Assembly (NCBI GenBank): GCA_965214335.1
Contig: CBDCBO010000013.1
Coordinates: 186,001-250,000, forward strand
Source: Velthaea sp965214335
GTDB taxonomy: Bacteria > Vulcanimicrobiota > Vulcanimicrobiia > Vulcanimicrobiales > Vulcanimicrobiaceae
Direction: 5' to 3'
DNA length: 64,000 bases
Shown: positions 45,850 through 53,566 of the stretch, piece after piece
Numbering within the stretch: position 1 is the stretch's first letter
Layout: every line of letters starts with the position of its first letter
The notes under the pieces: generated by a model
What the model saw: the letters and a program-made list of their open reading frames with translations, nothing else
Told to the model about the DNA's origin: nothing
The model's database searches: none
Made by a program: the position numbers and the translations under genes

Positions 45850-46701
45850 TTAACTCACTTGCGGCGAAGCTGTCGTAGCCGCCGGCGAACTTTCGTTGGT
45901 AGCGGGGCGGACGCGGGCCCGCGGTTGCGCCGGCAGCACCACGTAGGCCGCCAGCTTCTGCCGCATGATGCTCGGCGTATTTCCGGCTTGCAGCATCAAT
46001 ATCGCTTCGGTCACGAGTTCACGCTCGAGCTCGATACGGCCGATCCGGGCTTTGACTTTCCCACCGATCGGCAGCCACAATAAATTAGCGAAAAAGACGC
46101 CCAAGAATGTCGCGATGAACGCAGCCGCCGTTTCACTGCCGATCGAGCCCGCGATATTGCCTGATTCCGTTAGAGCGCCCAACTTGCCGAGCATCGCGAT
46201 GAGACCGAGCACGGTTCCGATGATGCCCAGTGTGGGTGAAAAGCCACCCAGCGCCCCGAAAAACGCTTCGGTTTCGCGCATCCGCGCTACCATGACATCC
46301 GTTTCGGTCTCCAGCACGGTCCGGATCGTTTCAGCGCTTTGGCCGTCGATCATCATTTCGATCGCTCCGCGGATCGACGGATCTTTGACCGACGCGAGCT
46401 GGTTCTCGAGGGCCAACAGACCGCCGCGCCGAGCCGTGTCGGCAAAACGCGCGAAGCGATCGATGGTCGCCGTGAATTGCGCTTCATGCGCGTAGAGCAT
46501 GATCGTGAAGCCCTGCTTGAGCGAGAACATGCACGTGTCGAGCGGAAACGACAAGAACGCGGCGCCGAGCGTGCCGCCGAACACGAGCACGAGCGCCTCG
46601 TACTTTTCATAGAACAGCGCCATGTTCGCATGGCTTACCTCGGCAGCGACGATGATCGAACCGAATCCCAGCACCAGCCCGATGAGCGAGGCAATGTCCA
46701 T
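45850..46701 (-). CDS. motA: Flagellar motor stator protein MotA
   Basis: 283 aa from ATG 46701 (MDIASLIGLVLGFG), the natural N terminus of the family; an upstream frame to 46740 is not used. Four TM regions are visible, with the conserved cytoplasmic loop and FSPTLGIIGTVLGLIAMLGKL around TM3, plus AAAFIATFLGVFFANLLWLP at TM4. The last about 40 residues are Pro/Ala/Ser-rich. First gene of motA-motB on the minus strand, upstream of cheY-cheC. A flagellar gene set is not in the window. Confidence 0.93.
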   Translation of the reverse strand: MDIASLIGLVLGFGSIIVAAEVSHANMALFYEKYEALVLVFGGTLGAAFLSFPLDTCMFSLKQGFTIMLYAHEAQFTATIDRFARFADTARRGGLLALENQLASVKDPSIRGAIEMMIDGQSAETIRTVLETETDVMVARMRETEAFFGALGGFSPTLGIIGTVLGLIAMLGKLGALTESGNIAGSIGSETAAAFIATFLGVFFANLLWLPIGGKVKARIGRIELERELVTEAILMLQAGNTPSIMRQKLAAYVVLPAQPRARVRPATNESSPAATTASPQVS

Positions 46702-47132
46702 ACAGTGGTTGTCGGATGGGACGCTTACTTCGCCGTCCACCGTTTGTTAAGATTCCATAAAGCCGCACTGCTCGCTCGCAGCGAACGGCCGGCGAGCAGG
46801 CAACGGGCATACGGTTACGTCCGCGAGTGCGCCGGCACGCTAGGAGCAAAGGACGAGGATCGTTCACACCGTCCTCACGCAACAAAGGCGCAGGCGAAGT
46901 AGATGAGATTCTCCTGCAGTATGTGCCACGGCACGTCGTCTCGTTCTTCATTGGAACAACGACATCGATCGTTCGCCGCCGAACGTGTTGCGTACGCGAA
47001 CGCACGCCGCGTATACCACGCATCGCGGGTTTGACGGCTCGAACGGTTATGCGCGCTATCGCCTCGCCGTTTAACGTGCTGGTGTTGCGTCCCGACCGCG
47101 AGTTCGAGTCGGTTGCTGCCGATAACGTTTGT
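46702..47132. other. Intergenic region between divergent motA and 47133
   Basis: 431 bp separating the divergent motA and 47133 genes. It should hold both promoters, but no convincing -35/-10 pair, operator or small gene was identified. Open frames running in from the right lack ribosome binding sites. Confidence 0.4.
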
Positions 47133-47720
47133 ATGAAAGTGTTGCTCGCCGCAGTTCTGGCCTATGTCCTGCCGTTGCCTTGCTTGGCCCAGACGGAACC
47201 GGTAACAGCGCCCGTTTCAACTGCGGCGCAACGCGTCACTCTGGTAGCCGCGGGTACCGCGATACCGGTCCATGTCGTCGGTACGATTTCATCGGGTTCC
47301 GCAAAGCCTGATGACATCTTTCAGATTCAAGTGGCCGACGACGTCGTCGTCAATGGGTTCGTCGTATTCCATAAAGGTGCCGGCGGTCAGGGTCACATCG
47401 CAGAGTCGGATGCGGCGGGTGGCAACGGACATTCCGGGGCGATCGCCCTGATCTTCGACTATGTCTACTCGACTGACGGCGGCAGGGTCACGTTGTCGTC
47501 GGCGACTCAGAAGCAAGCTGAGGAAGATCGCAAGGGCGCATCATCGACCGCTACAATTGTTGGGTTCGCTACATTCGGCCTCGGCGGTTTGTTCGGCCAT
47601 AACCTGGCTCACGGCAAGCAAAAGACCATCGATGAGAAGAGCATCATGAGCGCATTTGTGGCAAACACCGTCCACGTGCAATCCAGCGACGTTGCAACGC
47701 CCGCGCGTTACGATAAATAG
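47133..47720 (+). CDS. Secreted beta-rich protein of unknown function
   Basis: 195 aa from ATG 47133, where a signal peptide begins (MKVLLAAVLAYVLPLPCLAQ). The mature part starts with TAIPVHVVGTISSGSAKPDD and VADDVVVNGFVVFHKGAGG, a pattern found in many secreted proteins where a pore-sized beta-barrel domain reads 'value as default, then effect of setting'. The segment after that contains YSTDGGRVTLSSATQ and a Gly-rich hydrophobic stretch VGFATFGLGGLFGHNL. Role unknown. The open frame upstream to 46827 lacks support. Confidence 0.6.
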   Translation: MKVLLAAVLAYVLPLPCLAQTEPVTAPVSTAAQRVTLVAAGTAIPVHVVGTISSGSAKPDDIFQIQVADDVVVNGFVVFHKGAGGQGHIAESDAAGGNGHSGAIALIFDYVYSTDGGRVTLSSATQKQAEEDRKGASSTATIVGFATFGLGGLFGHNLAHGKQKTIDEKSIMSAFVANTVHVQSSDVATPARYDK

Positions 47721-47993
47721 TCGACTCGAAGGAACGCTTGCGCCGCCGGTTGGCTTGATGCCGGCTGGCCGCGCGATCCAACGGCGCACCGCGCCGAATA
47801 ACGCGATGTCCGCGTACAACGCCGGTCGACCACACGTTGCAACGGCACCGCCGGCGTCCGTCCGGCGCCGGCGAATGTAACCTCGGCGTTCGACCCGGCC
47901 GGGGCTACATTCTTCGAACCACTCGCGACCTTCACCGTGTCGGAGTCGCCTCCGGATCAGCGATCCGAACGGTGGCGCCGCGCGATGCTACGG

Positions 47994-48995
47994 TTACTCG
48001 TGTCCGGAATCTTCTTCGGCTTGGCCGGCTTTGGGTGCGGTGAAGGTCGAACCCGACAGGTACGCGTCGAGATTGCCTTTCATGACGACCGTGCCGGGCG
48101 TTTCTAATATCGACGGCACGGTTTTCCCGCCCAGCACCTTCTGCATCTGATCGACGATGGTAACGCCCATCTGTTTGGGATAGACACCGAGCGTGCCGGT
48201 GACGTGCCCGGCCTTGATTTCATCGAGCGTTGCCGCGTTGCCGTCGACGCCTAGGGTAAACACGTCTTTGTGCAGCCGGCGTGCCGCGATCGACGCGCCG
48301 ATCGCCATTTCATCGCTGCAGCCGAAGAACAATTTGATATTCGGATACTTGGTCAACGCGGCGGTGGCGACTTGTTGGCCCGCGGTGCGCAGCCAACTCG
48401 CGGATTGCTCGCCGTCGATCTTCACGCCGCCGGGTCCCATGCACGATTTGAGTCCGTCCTTGAAACCACCGGCTCGGCGATGGGTGTGGAACTCCACGAT
48501 GCCGTCGAGGATAAAAACCTCACCCTTTCCGCCCAGGAGCTTGCACGCCGCCGCGCCGACTTGCTTCGAGCCTTTCCACTGGTTGTAACCGATATACTCG
48601 ACAACTTTCACGCCACCGCCCAGCGGCGTGATGCCGTTATGCACGAGGACCGGAATTTTTGCCGAATTGGCCCGTTTGATCGCGCCGATGTCGGCGTTAG
48701 GATCGATCGGGTTGACCGACAGAATGCTGACTTTCTTCGAGATTTCGTCGTCGACGATATTTGCTTGCTGATTGAAGTCGCTCTCGGACGCAGCTGACGC
48801 CGTGTCGATCGACCAGCCGAGTTTCTGCGCGGCTTCGACGGCGCCGTCTTTTACCGCAACATGGAACGGACTGGTATAACCGGGCGGGATGACGGCGACG
48901 GTGTACGTTGCCGCCGTGGTGATCGCCGTGGCCGCTAGCGCAAACGCGGCGACGCCGGTACCGACGCCGAGTGCGGTTCGATAGAGTGGTAACAT
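47994..48995 (-). CDS. Sugar ABC transporter substrate-binding protein (second importer)
   Basis: 333 aa, periplasmic binding protein type 1. Export signal about 8-29 (GVGTGVAAFALAATAITTAA). The fold is marked by VAVIPPGYTSPFHVAVKDGA, SVNPIDPNADIGAIKRANS, IPVLVHNG, FFGCSDEMAIGA and LGVDGNAATLDEIKAG. AGGAG precedes ATG 48995. It is the last gene of an ATPase-permease-binding-protein operon, 43 bp after the permease. It is not closely similar to the binding protein at 7680, so its sugar is probably different. Confidence 0.88.
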   Translation of the reverse strand: MLPLYRTALGVGTGVAAFALAATAITTAATYTVAVIPPGYTSPFHVAVKDGAVEAAQKLGWSIDTASAASESDFNQQANIVDDEISKKVSILSVNPIDPNADIGAIKRANSAKIPVLVHNGITPLGGGVKVVEYIGYNQWKGSKQVGAAACKLLGGKGEVFILDGIVEFHTHRRAGGFKDGLKSCMGPGGVKIDGEQSASWLRTAGQQVATAALTKYPNIKLFFGCSDEMAIGASIAARRLHKDVFTLGVDGNAATLDEIKAGHVTGTLGVYPKQMGVTIVDQMQKVLGGKTVPSILETPGTVVMKGNLDAYLSGSTFTAPKAGQAEEDSGHE

Positions 48996-49038
48996 CTCGT
49001 TCTCCTAACGTATGCGTTCGATTGAATAGGGTGCGATT

Positions 49039-50016
49039 TTAGCGCCGCGCGCGTTTGCGCAGCACGTCGATGAGGACGGCCAGCACGACCGTACCGCCGG
49101 TGACGACTTGATTCCACTGCGGCGACACGCTCAGCATGACCAGCGCGTTCGGAACAACTCCAACGAGCACGATGGCGCCGATGAGCGTGCCCCAGACGGA
49201 ACCCACGCCGCCGGCCAGACTCGTGCCGCCGATGACGACGGCGGCGATCGAGTTCAGCTCGGCCGATTGGCCGTTACTTTGGCTGCCGCCTAAGTTTTGG
49301 GCTAAGATCATCATCGCGGCGCACCCGGTCAACAGCCCGCTAATTGCGTACACCGCAATCTTATAGCGATCGACGGGAACGCCCGAAAGTCGGACCGCCG
49401 CCTCATTGCCGCCGATGGCATACGTGTAGCGCCCCAGGCGCGTATAGCCCAAGACGAATGATGCGAGTCCGTAGACGGCGAGCGTGATCGCGATCGGGAT
49501 CGCGGGGCCGATGTCGCCGCCATAGATCCAATCCCAGCCCGACCCGTCGACGCTGATCGCGGACCCGTTGCTGAGCACCAACGCTAAACCCGCGAGCGCA
49601 TTGAACGATCCGAGCGTGATGATGAACGGCGGCATCTTGAGTTTAGTGATCAGCAAACCTTGTAGCAGACCGACGCTGAGCGCGATGAGCACACCGAGCG
49701 GTAAAGCGATCCACGCTGCGATGCGATGCTCGTGCGAGGCCCCGCCGGCGAGCATCAGGGCCGTGCAGACGGTGGTGAACGCCGCCAATGACCCGACCGA
49801 CAGATCGATGCCGCCGGTTAAAATAACAAATGTTTGACCGACCGCGATGATCGCGATCGGAGCGGTTTGCTGCAGCAGCAGCAAGTAATTGGTCACCGAA
49901 CGAAATTGTTCGTTGAAGGCGGCCAGTGCCGCGCACAACACCACCAAACCGAGCAACGAACCCAAGCGATTCAGAATCGCTGCCGTTCGGCGCTGTGGCG
50001 CTACGTTAACGCTCAC
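49039..50016 (-). CDS. Sugar ABC transporter permease (second importer)
   Basis: 325 aa RbsC-family membrane protein with about eight to ten hydrophobic helices. Signatures: FVILTGGIDLSVGSLAAF, PPFIITLGSFNALAG, YAIGGNEAAVRLSGV, VVIGGTSLAGGVGSVWGTLIGA. GTG 50016 overlaps the stop of the ATPase gene (GTGA), so the two are translationally coupled. Works with the double ATPase upstream and the binding protein downstream. Confidence 0.92.
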   Translation of the reverse strand: MSVNVAPQRRTAAILNRLGSLLGLVVLCAALAAFNEQFRSVTNYLLLLQQTAPIAIIAVGQTFVILTGGIDLSVGSLAAFTTVCTALMLAGGASHEHRIAAWIALPLGVLIALSVGLLQGLLITKLKMPPFIITLGSFNALAGLALVLSNGSAISVDGSGWDWIYGGDIGPAIPIAITLAVYGLASFVLGYTRLGRYTYAIGGNEAAVRLSGVPVDRYKIAVYAISGLLTGCAAMMILAQNLGGSQSNGQSAELNSIAAVVIGGTSLAGGVGSVWGTLIGAIVLVGVVPNALVMLSVSPQWNQVVTGGTVVLAVLIDVLRKRARR

Positions 50017-51536
50017 GCGATTTTCCCCGCGGCCGCGTACGCCAGCACCGTCGCCTCGTCGGTGGTTGCCGCGTCGAGTTCAACGACGATGCGGCCCCGC
50101 TTGAGCACGCCGATCCGGTCCGATAAGCTCAAGAGTTCGGGCAGTTCTGAACTGATCACGATGACGGCCATTCCTTGGGCGACGAGTTCACGAATGAGCG
50201 CGTAGATTTCAGCTTTGGCGCCGACATCGACGCCCCGGGTGGGCTCATCGAAGATCAACAGTTTGGGTTTGACGGCAAGCCATTTCGCCAGCACGACTTT
50301 TTGCTGGTTGCCGCCCGACAGATTGATCGCGAGCTGTTCGGGACTGGGAGTACGGATCCGCAGGCCGGCGATGTACTCGTGCGCGAGCGCGCGCTCGCGA
50401 GCGGGCGGCACGAAGCCGAACGCGCGCGCGATCCGGTCGAGCACGGCCAGCGCGATGTTCGCGCGCACCGGCAATCCCAGCACGAGTCCCTCGGCTTTGC
50501 GGTCTTCGGTGAGCATGGCGATGCCGGTGCGCACCGCATCGCGCGGTGAGGTGATGCGCACCGGGCGGCCGTCGATGCTGATGTCGCCCGCATCGATCGG
50601 GTCGGCGCCGAAGATCGCGCGCGCGACTTCCGTGCGTCCGGCGCCGACGACGCCGCCCAAGCCGTAAATCTCGCCTCGCCGGACCGTGAACGAAATGTCC
50701 TCGAACGCGCCACGCCGCGTTAAGCCCCGAACGCGCAGCACTTCGGCCGACTCGGCCGGCGGATTGGCGGTCCGCAACGCGCGTTCGAGCGTTCGGCCGA
50801 CCATCAGATGCACGAGCGACGCCACGTCGCTTTCGGCCACCGGACGCGTGTCGACGACGGTTCCATCGCGCATCACCGTCACGCGGTCGCACAAGCTAAA
50901 AATTTCATCGAGCCGATGACTGATGTACACGATCGACACGCCGCGCGCGCGCAACTCACGGATGACCCGGAAGAGTTCGTCGATTTCGGCTAGGCCGAGC
51001 GACGCGGTCGGCTCGTCCATGACGATCAGGCGCGGCGTCCGGTGCAGCGCCTTCGCGACTTCAACGAGCTGCTGTTGACCGACGCCGAGGGCGGCGACCG
51101 GCAGATGCGTATCGAGGGTAACGCCGACGCGCGCCAGCAGTTGGGCCGCCAGCCGGTGCGCCGCCGGCCAATCGATCATCGGCGTTTTACCGACCTGGCG
51201 TTCATCGCCGAGAAAGATATTCTCGGCGACCGACAGCGCCGGAACGAGATTGAGCTCTTGGTAGATGGTGACGATGCCGGCAGTCAAAGCCGCTTGCGGT
51301 CCGGCAAAGCGCACCGGGTTGCCGTCAAGCCGGATCTCGCCTTCGTCAGCGACGTATGCGCCGGCGAGTATCTTCATGAGCGTTGATTTGCCGGCACCGT
51401 TTTCGCCGACGAGCGCGTGCACTTCGCCGCGGCGAACGTCAAAATCGACGTCACCGAGGGCACGCACACCCGGAAACGTCTTGCCGATACCGCGCATCTC
51501 GAGCAAGACCGGTGACGGCGCCGCTGCGGTATTCAC
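50013..51536 (-). CDS. Sugar ABC transporter ATPase, double-domain (second importer)
   Basis: 507 aa, two ABC cassettes as in RbsA/MglA/XylG. First cassette: Walker A GENGAGKST, VIYQELNLVP-like Q-loop, VGQQQLVEVAKAL, Walker B LIVMDEPTASL. Second cassette: a degenerate Walker A (GVVGAGRTEVARAI), signature LSGGNQQKVVLAKWL, LLIFDEPTRGVDVG. Only one intact ATP site pattern is usual in this family. GTG 51536 is chosen to give the family length; the open frame reaches 51809 but the extra 91 residues carry no family pattern. A TTGACA promoter overlapped by the shared operator lies upstream. Confidence 0.92.
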   Translation of the reverse strand: MNTAAAPSPVLLEMRGIGKTFPGVRALGDVDFDVRRGEVHALVGENGAGKSTLMKILAGAYVADEGEIRLDGNPVRFAGPQAALTAGIVTIYQELNLVPALSVAENIFLGDERQVGKTPMIDWPAAHRLAAQLLARVGVTLDTHLPVAALGVGQQQLVEVAKALHRTPRLIVMDEPTASLGLAEIDELFRVIRELRARGVSIVYISHRLDEIFSLCDRVTVMRDGTVVDTRPVAESDVASLVHLMVGRTLERALRTANPPAESAEVLRVRGLTRRGAFEDISFTVRRGEIYGLGGVVGAGRTEVARAIFGADPIDAGDISIDGRPVRITSPRDAVRTGIAMLTEDRKAEGLVLGLPVRANIALAVLDRIARAFGFVPPARERALAHEYIAGLRIRTPSPEQLAINLSGGNQQKVVLAKWLAVKPKLLIFDEPTRGVDVGAKAEIYALIRELVAQGMAVIVISSELPELLSLSDRIGVLKRGRIVVELDAATTDEATVLAYAAAGKIA

Positions 51537-51584
51537 CTTCGCGGCAAAGGCAATCGGAAGAAACGTTGTTTCAAGATGTGTAAA

Positions 51585-51613
51585 AGGTAATGCTTTACCC
51601 GGTGAATTGTCAA
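51585..51613 (-). promoter_or_regulatory. Candidate sigma-70 promoter of the second sugar-importer operon
   Basis: On the minus strand a perfect -35 TTGACA (plus 51608-51613) is followed after 17 bp by TTACCT (plus 51585-51590), a fair -10 box. The spacer and -10 are overlapped by the palindromic operator, so a repressor bound there would block RNA polymerase. Confidence 0.55.
51586..51599. promoter_or_regulatory. Palindromic operator shared with the first sugar importer
   Basis: Plus strand GGTAATGCTTTACC; minus strand GGTAAAGCATTACC. Its 12-bp core GTAAAGCATTAC equals that of the site at 7611-7624. It lies 49 bp before the ATPase start, nearly the same distance as the first site from its gene. 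No other copy was noticed in the window. Confidence 0.65.
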
Positions 51614-51829
51614 ATAGCCGCGGGGTTTCGTGTGGCGTGGAACCGGCGAAACAACGAGCGGGGCGTTTGCGGCGCTCGGACGGTCGGACCGATCGGACAT
51701 GAAAGCCGGCTGAGAATCCGCCGGCGCCCGTTAACCCTAGGCGCAATCTAAGGTTCACGCCTGATACTGCAGATACATCATCATCATACGCCGCCCGAGC
51801 GGCGCTCACCGGGAGTTCACACCACGACC

Positions 51830-52240
51830 ATGAACCGGCATTTTCTTCCCCCGACGATTACATCGATAGCACTAGCCTTCGCCGTACTGACCGGCAGCGG
51901 CACGGTCGCGGGTATCGCGCTCGGTTTCGTTCCAGCAGCGCTGGCCCAGGACGCGCCGGGTGGACCGCCGCCCGGTGCTCCGCCGTCCGCCGGCGGACAC
52001 CAGCGCCGGGGTCAAATCTTGATGTCGCTCAACCTGAGCGACGGCCAAAAAGCGCAGGTGCGTTCGATCATCGCCGCGGCCCGCGCGCAGAACAAGAATG
52101 TCACCGACCGCGACCAGCGGCGCGCGAACATGAAGGCGGCATTCGAAAAAATCGATACCGTCCTGACGCCCGCGCAGCGCACACAGTTCCATACCAAACT
52201 TGCCGCGGCTCGCGCGCAAGAGCCGGCTCACGCGCAGTAA
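51830..52240 (+). CDS. Spy/CpxP-family periplasmic protein
   Basis: 136 aa. Signal peptide about 1-39 (FAVLTGSGTVAGIALGF...ALAQ). Then a Pro/Gly linker and a helical part with two LTxxQ-like repeats: LSDGQKAQVRSII and LTPAQRTQFHTKL, as in Spy/CpxP chaperones that guard periplasmic proteins and sense envelope stress. It lies 3 bp before the RND efflux operon, so it is likely its first gene and co-regulated. Confidence 0.82.
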   Translation: MNRHFLPPTITSIALAFAVLTGSGTVAGIALGFVPAALAQDAPGGPPPGAPPSAGGHQRRGQILMSLNLSDGQKAQVRSIIAAARAQNKNVTDRDQRRANMKAAFEKIDTVLTPAQRTQFHTKLAAARAQEPAHAQ

Positions 52241-52243
52241 CCG

Positions 52244-53566
52244 ATGAGCGGTATGCGGACGTTCGCTGCGGTCATCGCGGCGAGCTTGGTGTTGGGCGGC
52301 TGCAGCCACGGCGCGACCGGGAAACGGGTGCGACCGGCGGCCTCGCCGCTCCCGATTCCAACCACGACGGCCAAGGTCACAACCGTCCGCTCCGCCTCGA
52401 CGATCTCGGGCGTCATCGCACCGTTTGCCAACGTCGCGATTTCGAGTTCACTCGCCGAGCCGGCCGACCGGGTCAACGTCAATGAGGGCGACCACGTCCA
52501 CGCGGGTCAAGTGCTTGCGGTGCTGGACACCGCCGACTTGCGGGCTCAACTCGCGCAGGCGGCGGCCGCGGCCCAAACCGACGTCCGCACCGCCCAATCC
52601 AGCGCCGCCAAAGTCACTCAAGCCCGGTATACACAACAGCTGACGATCGGCCAAGGCGGCGATCAGGTGACGTCGGCGCGGGCGGCGCTGGCCTCGGCGC
52701 AGCAAACGTTGCGCAACGACTCGCTCAATCTCGAACGCGACCGGACGTTATTGAGTAGCGGTTACATCGCTCAGCAGGCCGTCGATCAGCAACAAACGAC
52801 GGTCAACACCGATACCGGCACGGTGCGCACCGCCCAAGCCAATCTGCAATCGGCGCTCACCAACGAACAGGTGAACGGGACGTCGAACACCGGCCTACAA
52901 GCAGCGAACGTCGCCGCAGCGCAAGCCGACGCGAACGCCGCCCGCGCGACGATCGGCCAAGCGCAAGCCCAGATTCAACAGTACCAGGCGGGCATCGCCA
53001 AAGCCACGATCGTGTCGCCGGTAAACGGCGTCGTCGTCAACCGCAATCTCAACCCGGGCGAATATCCCGGTTCGCGCACGATCTTCACGATTCAACAGCT
53101 CGACCACGTTTACGCCGTACTCAATGCGTCGAGCGCCGATACGTTCGCGATTCCGGTCGGTGCGCATGTCACGATGTCGGTCGCCGGCAGCGGTTCGAAC
53201 GTGTATACCGGTGACGTCGTCGCGGTACTCGGTCAAGTCACGCCCGGGTCCACGAACTTTACCGTTAAAGTGCTCATCACCAACACCGACGGCAAATTGC
53301 AATCGGGCTTACCGGTGACGGCAACGGCGGCGCTGCCGCCGGTCAAAGGCGTGGGCATTCCGGCCACCGCGTTCTTGGATGACACGCACACCAGCGTGAT
53401 GGTCGCCAGCGACGAGCTCGTGGACACGGTCGCCAAGCTGGTCAAGGTGCGCGAGCTGGGAACCGACGGCACGACGTCGATCGTCAGCGGCATCACGGCC
53501 GGCCAGAGCGTTGTTTCCAACGGGCAACTCGGGATTACCGACGGGCAGTCGCTGGCCCAAAACTGA
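52244..53566 (+). CDS. RND efflux membrane-fusion protein (MdtA/AcrA type)
   Basis: 440 aa periplasmic adaptor. Lipobox LGGC (Cys about residue 20) anchors it. A split lipoyl domain (NVNEGDHVHAGQVLAVLDTADL; and PVNGVVVNRNLNPGEYPG) flanks a long helical hairpin of Ala/Gln-rich heptads about 105-230, then beta-barrel and membrane-proximal domains. It bridges the two pumps encoded next to an outer-membrane channel; no TolC-type gene is in the window. Its stop overlaps the first pump gene by one base. Confidence 0.9.
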   Translation: MSGMRTFAAVIAASLVLGGCSHGATGKRVRPAASPLPIPTTTAKVTTVRSASTISGVIAPFANVAISSSLAEPADRVNVNEGDHVHAGQVLAVLDTADLRAQLAQAAAAAQTDVRTAQSSAAKVTQARYTQQLTIGQGGDQVTSARAALASAQQTLRNDSLNLERDRTLLSSGYIAQQAVDQQQTTVNTDTGTVRTAQANLQSALTNEQVNGTSNTGLQAANVAAAQADANAARATIGQAQAQIQQYQAGIAKATIVSPVNGVVVNRNLNPGEYPGSRTIFTIQQLDHVYAVLNASSADTFAIPVGAHVTMSVAGSGSNVYTGDVVAVLGQVTPGSTNFTVKVLITNTDGKLQSGLPVTATAALPPVKGVGIPATAFLDDTHTSVMVASDELVDTVAKLVKVRELGTDGTTSIVSGITAGQSVVSNGQLGITDGQSLAQN

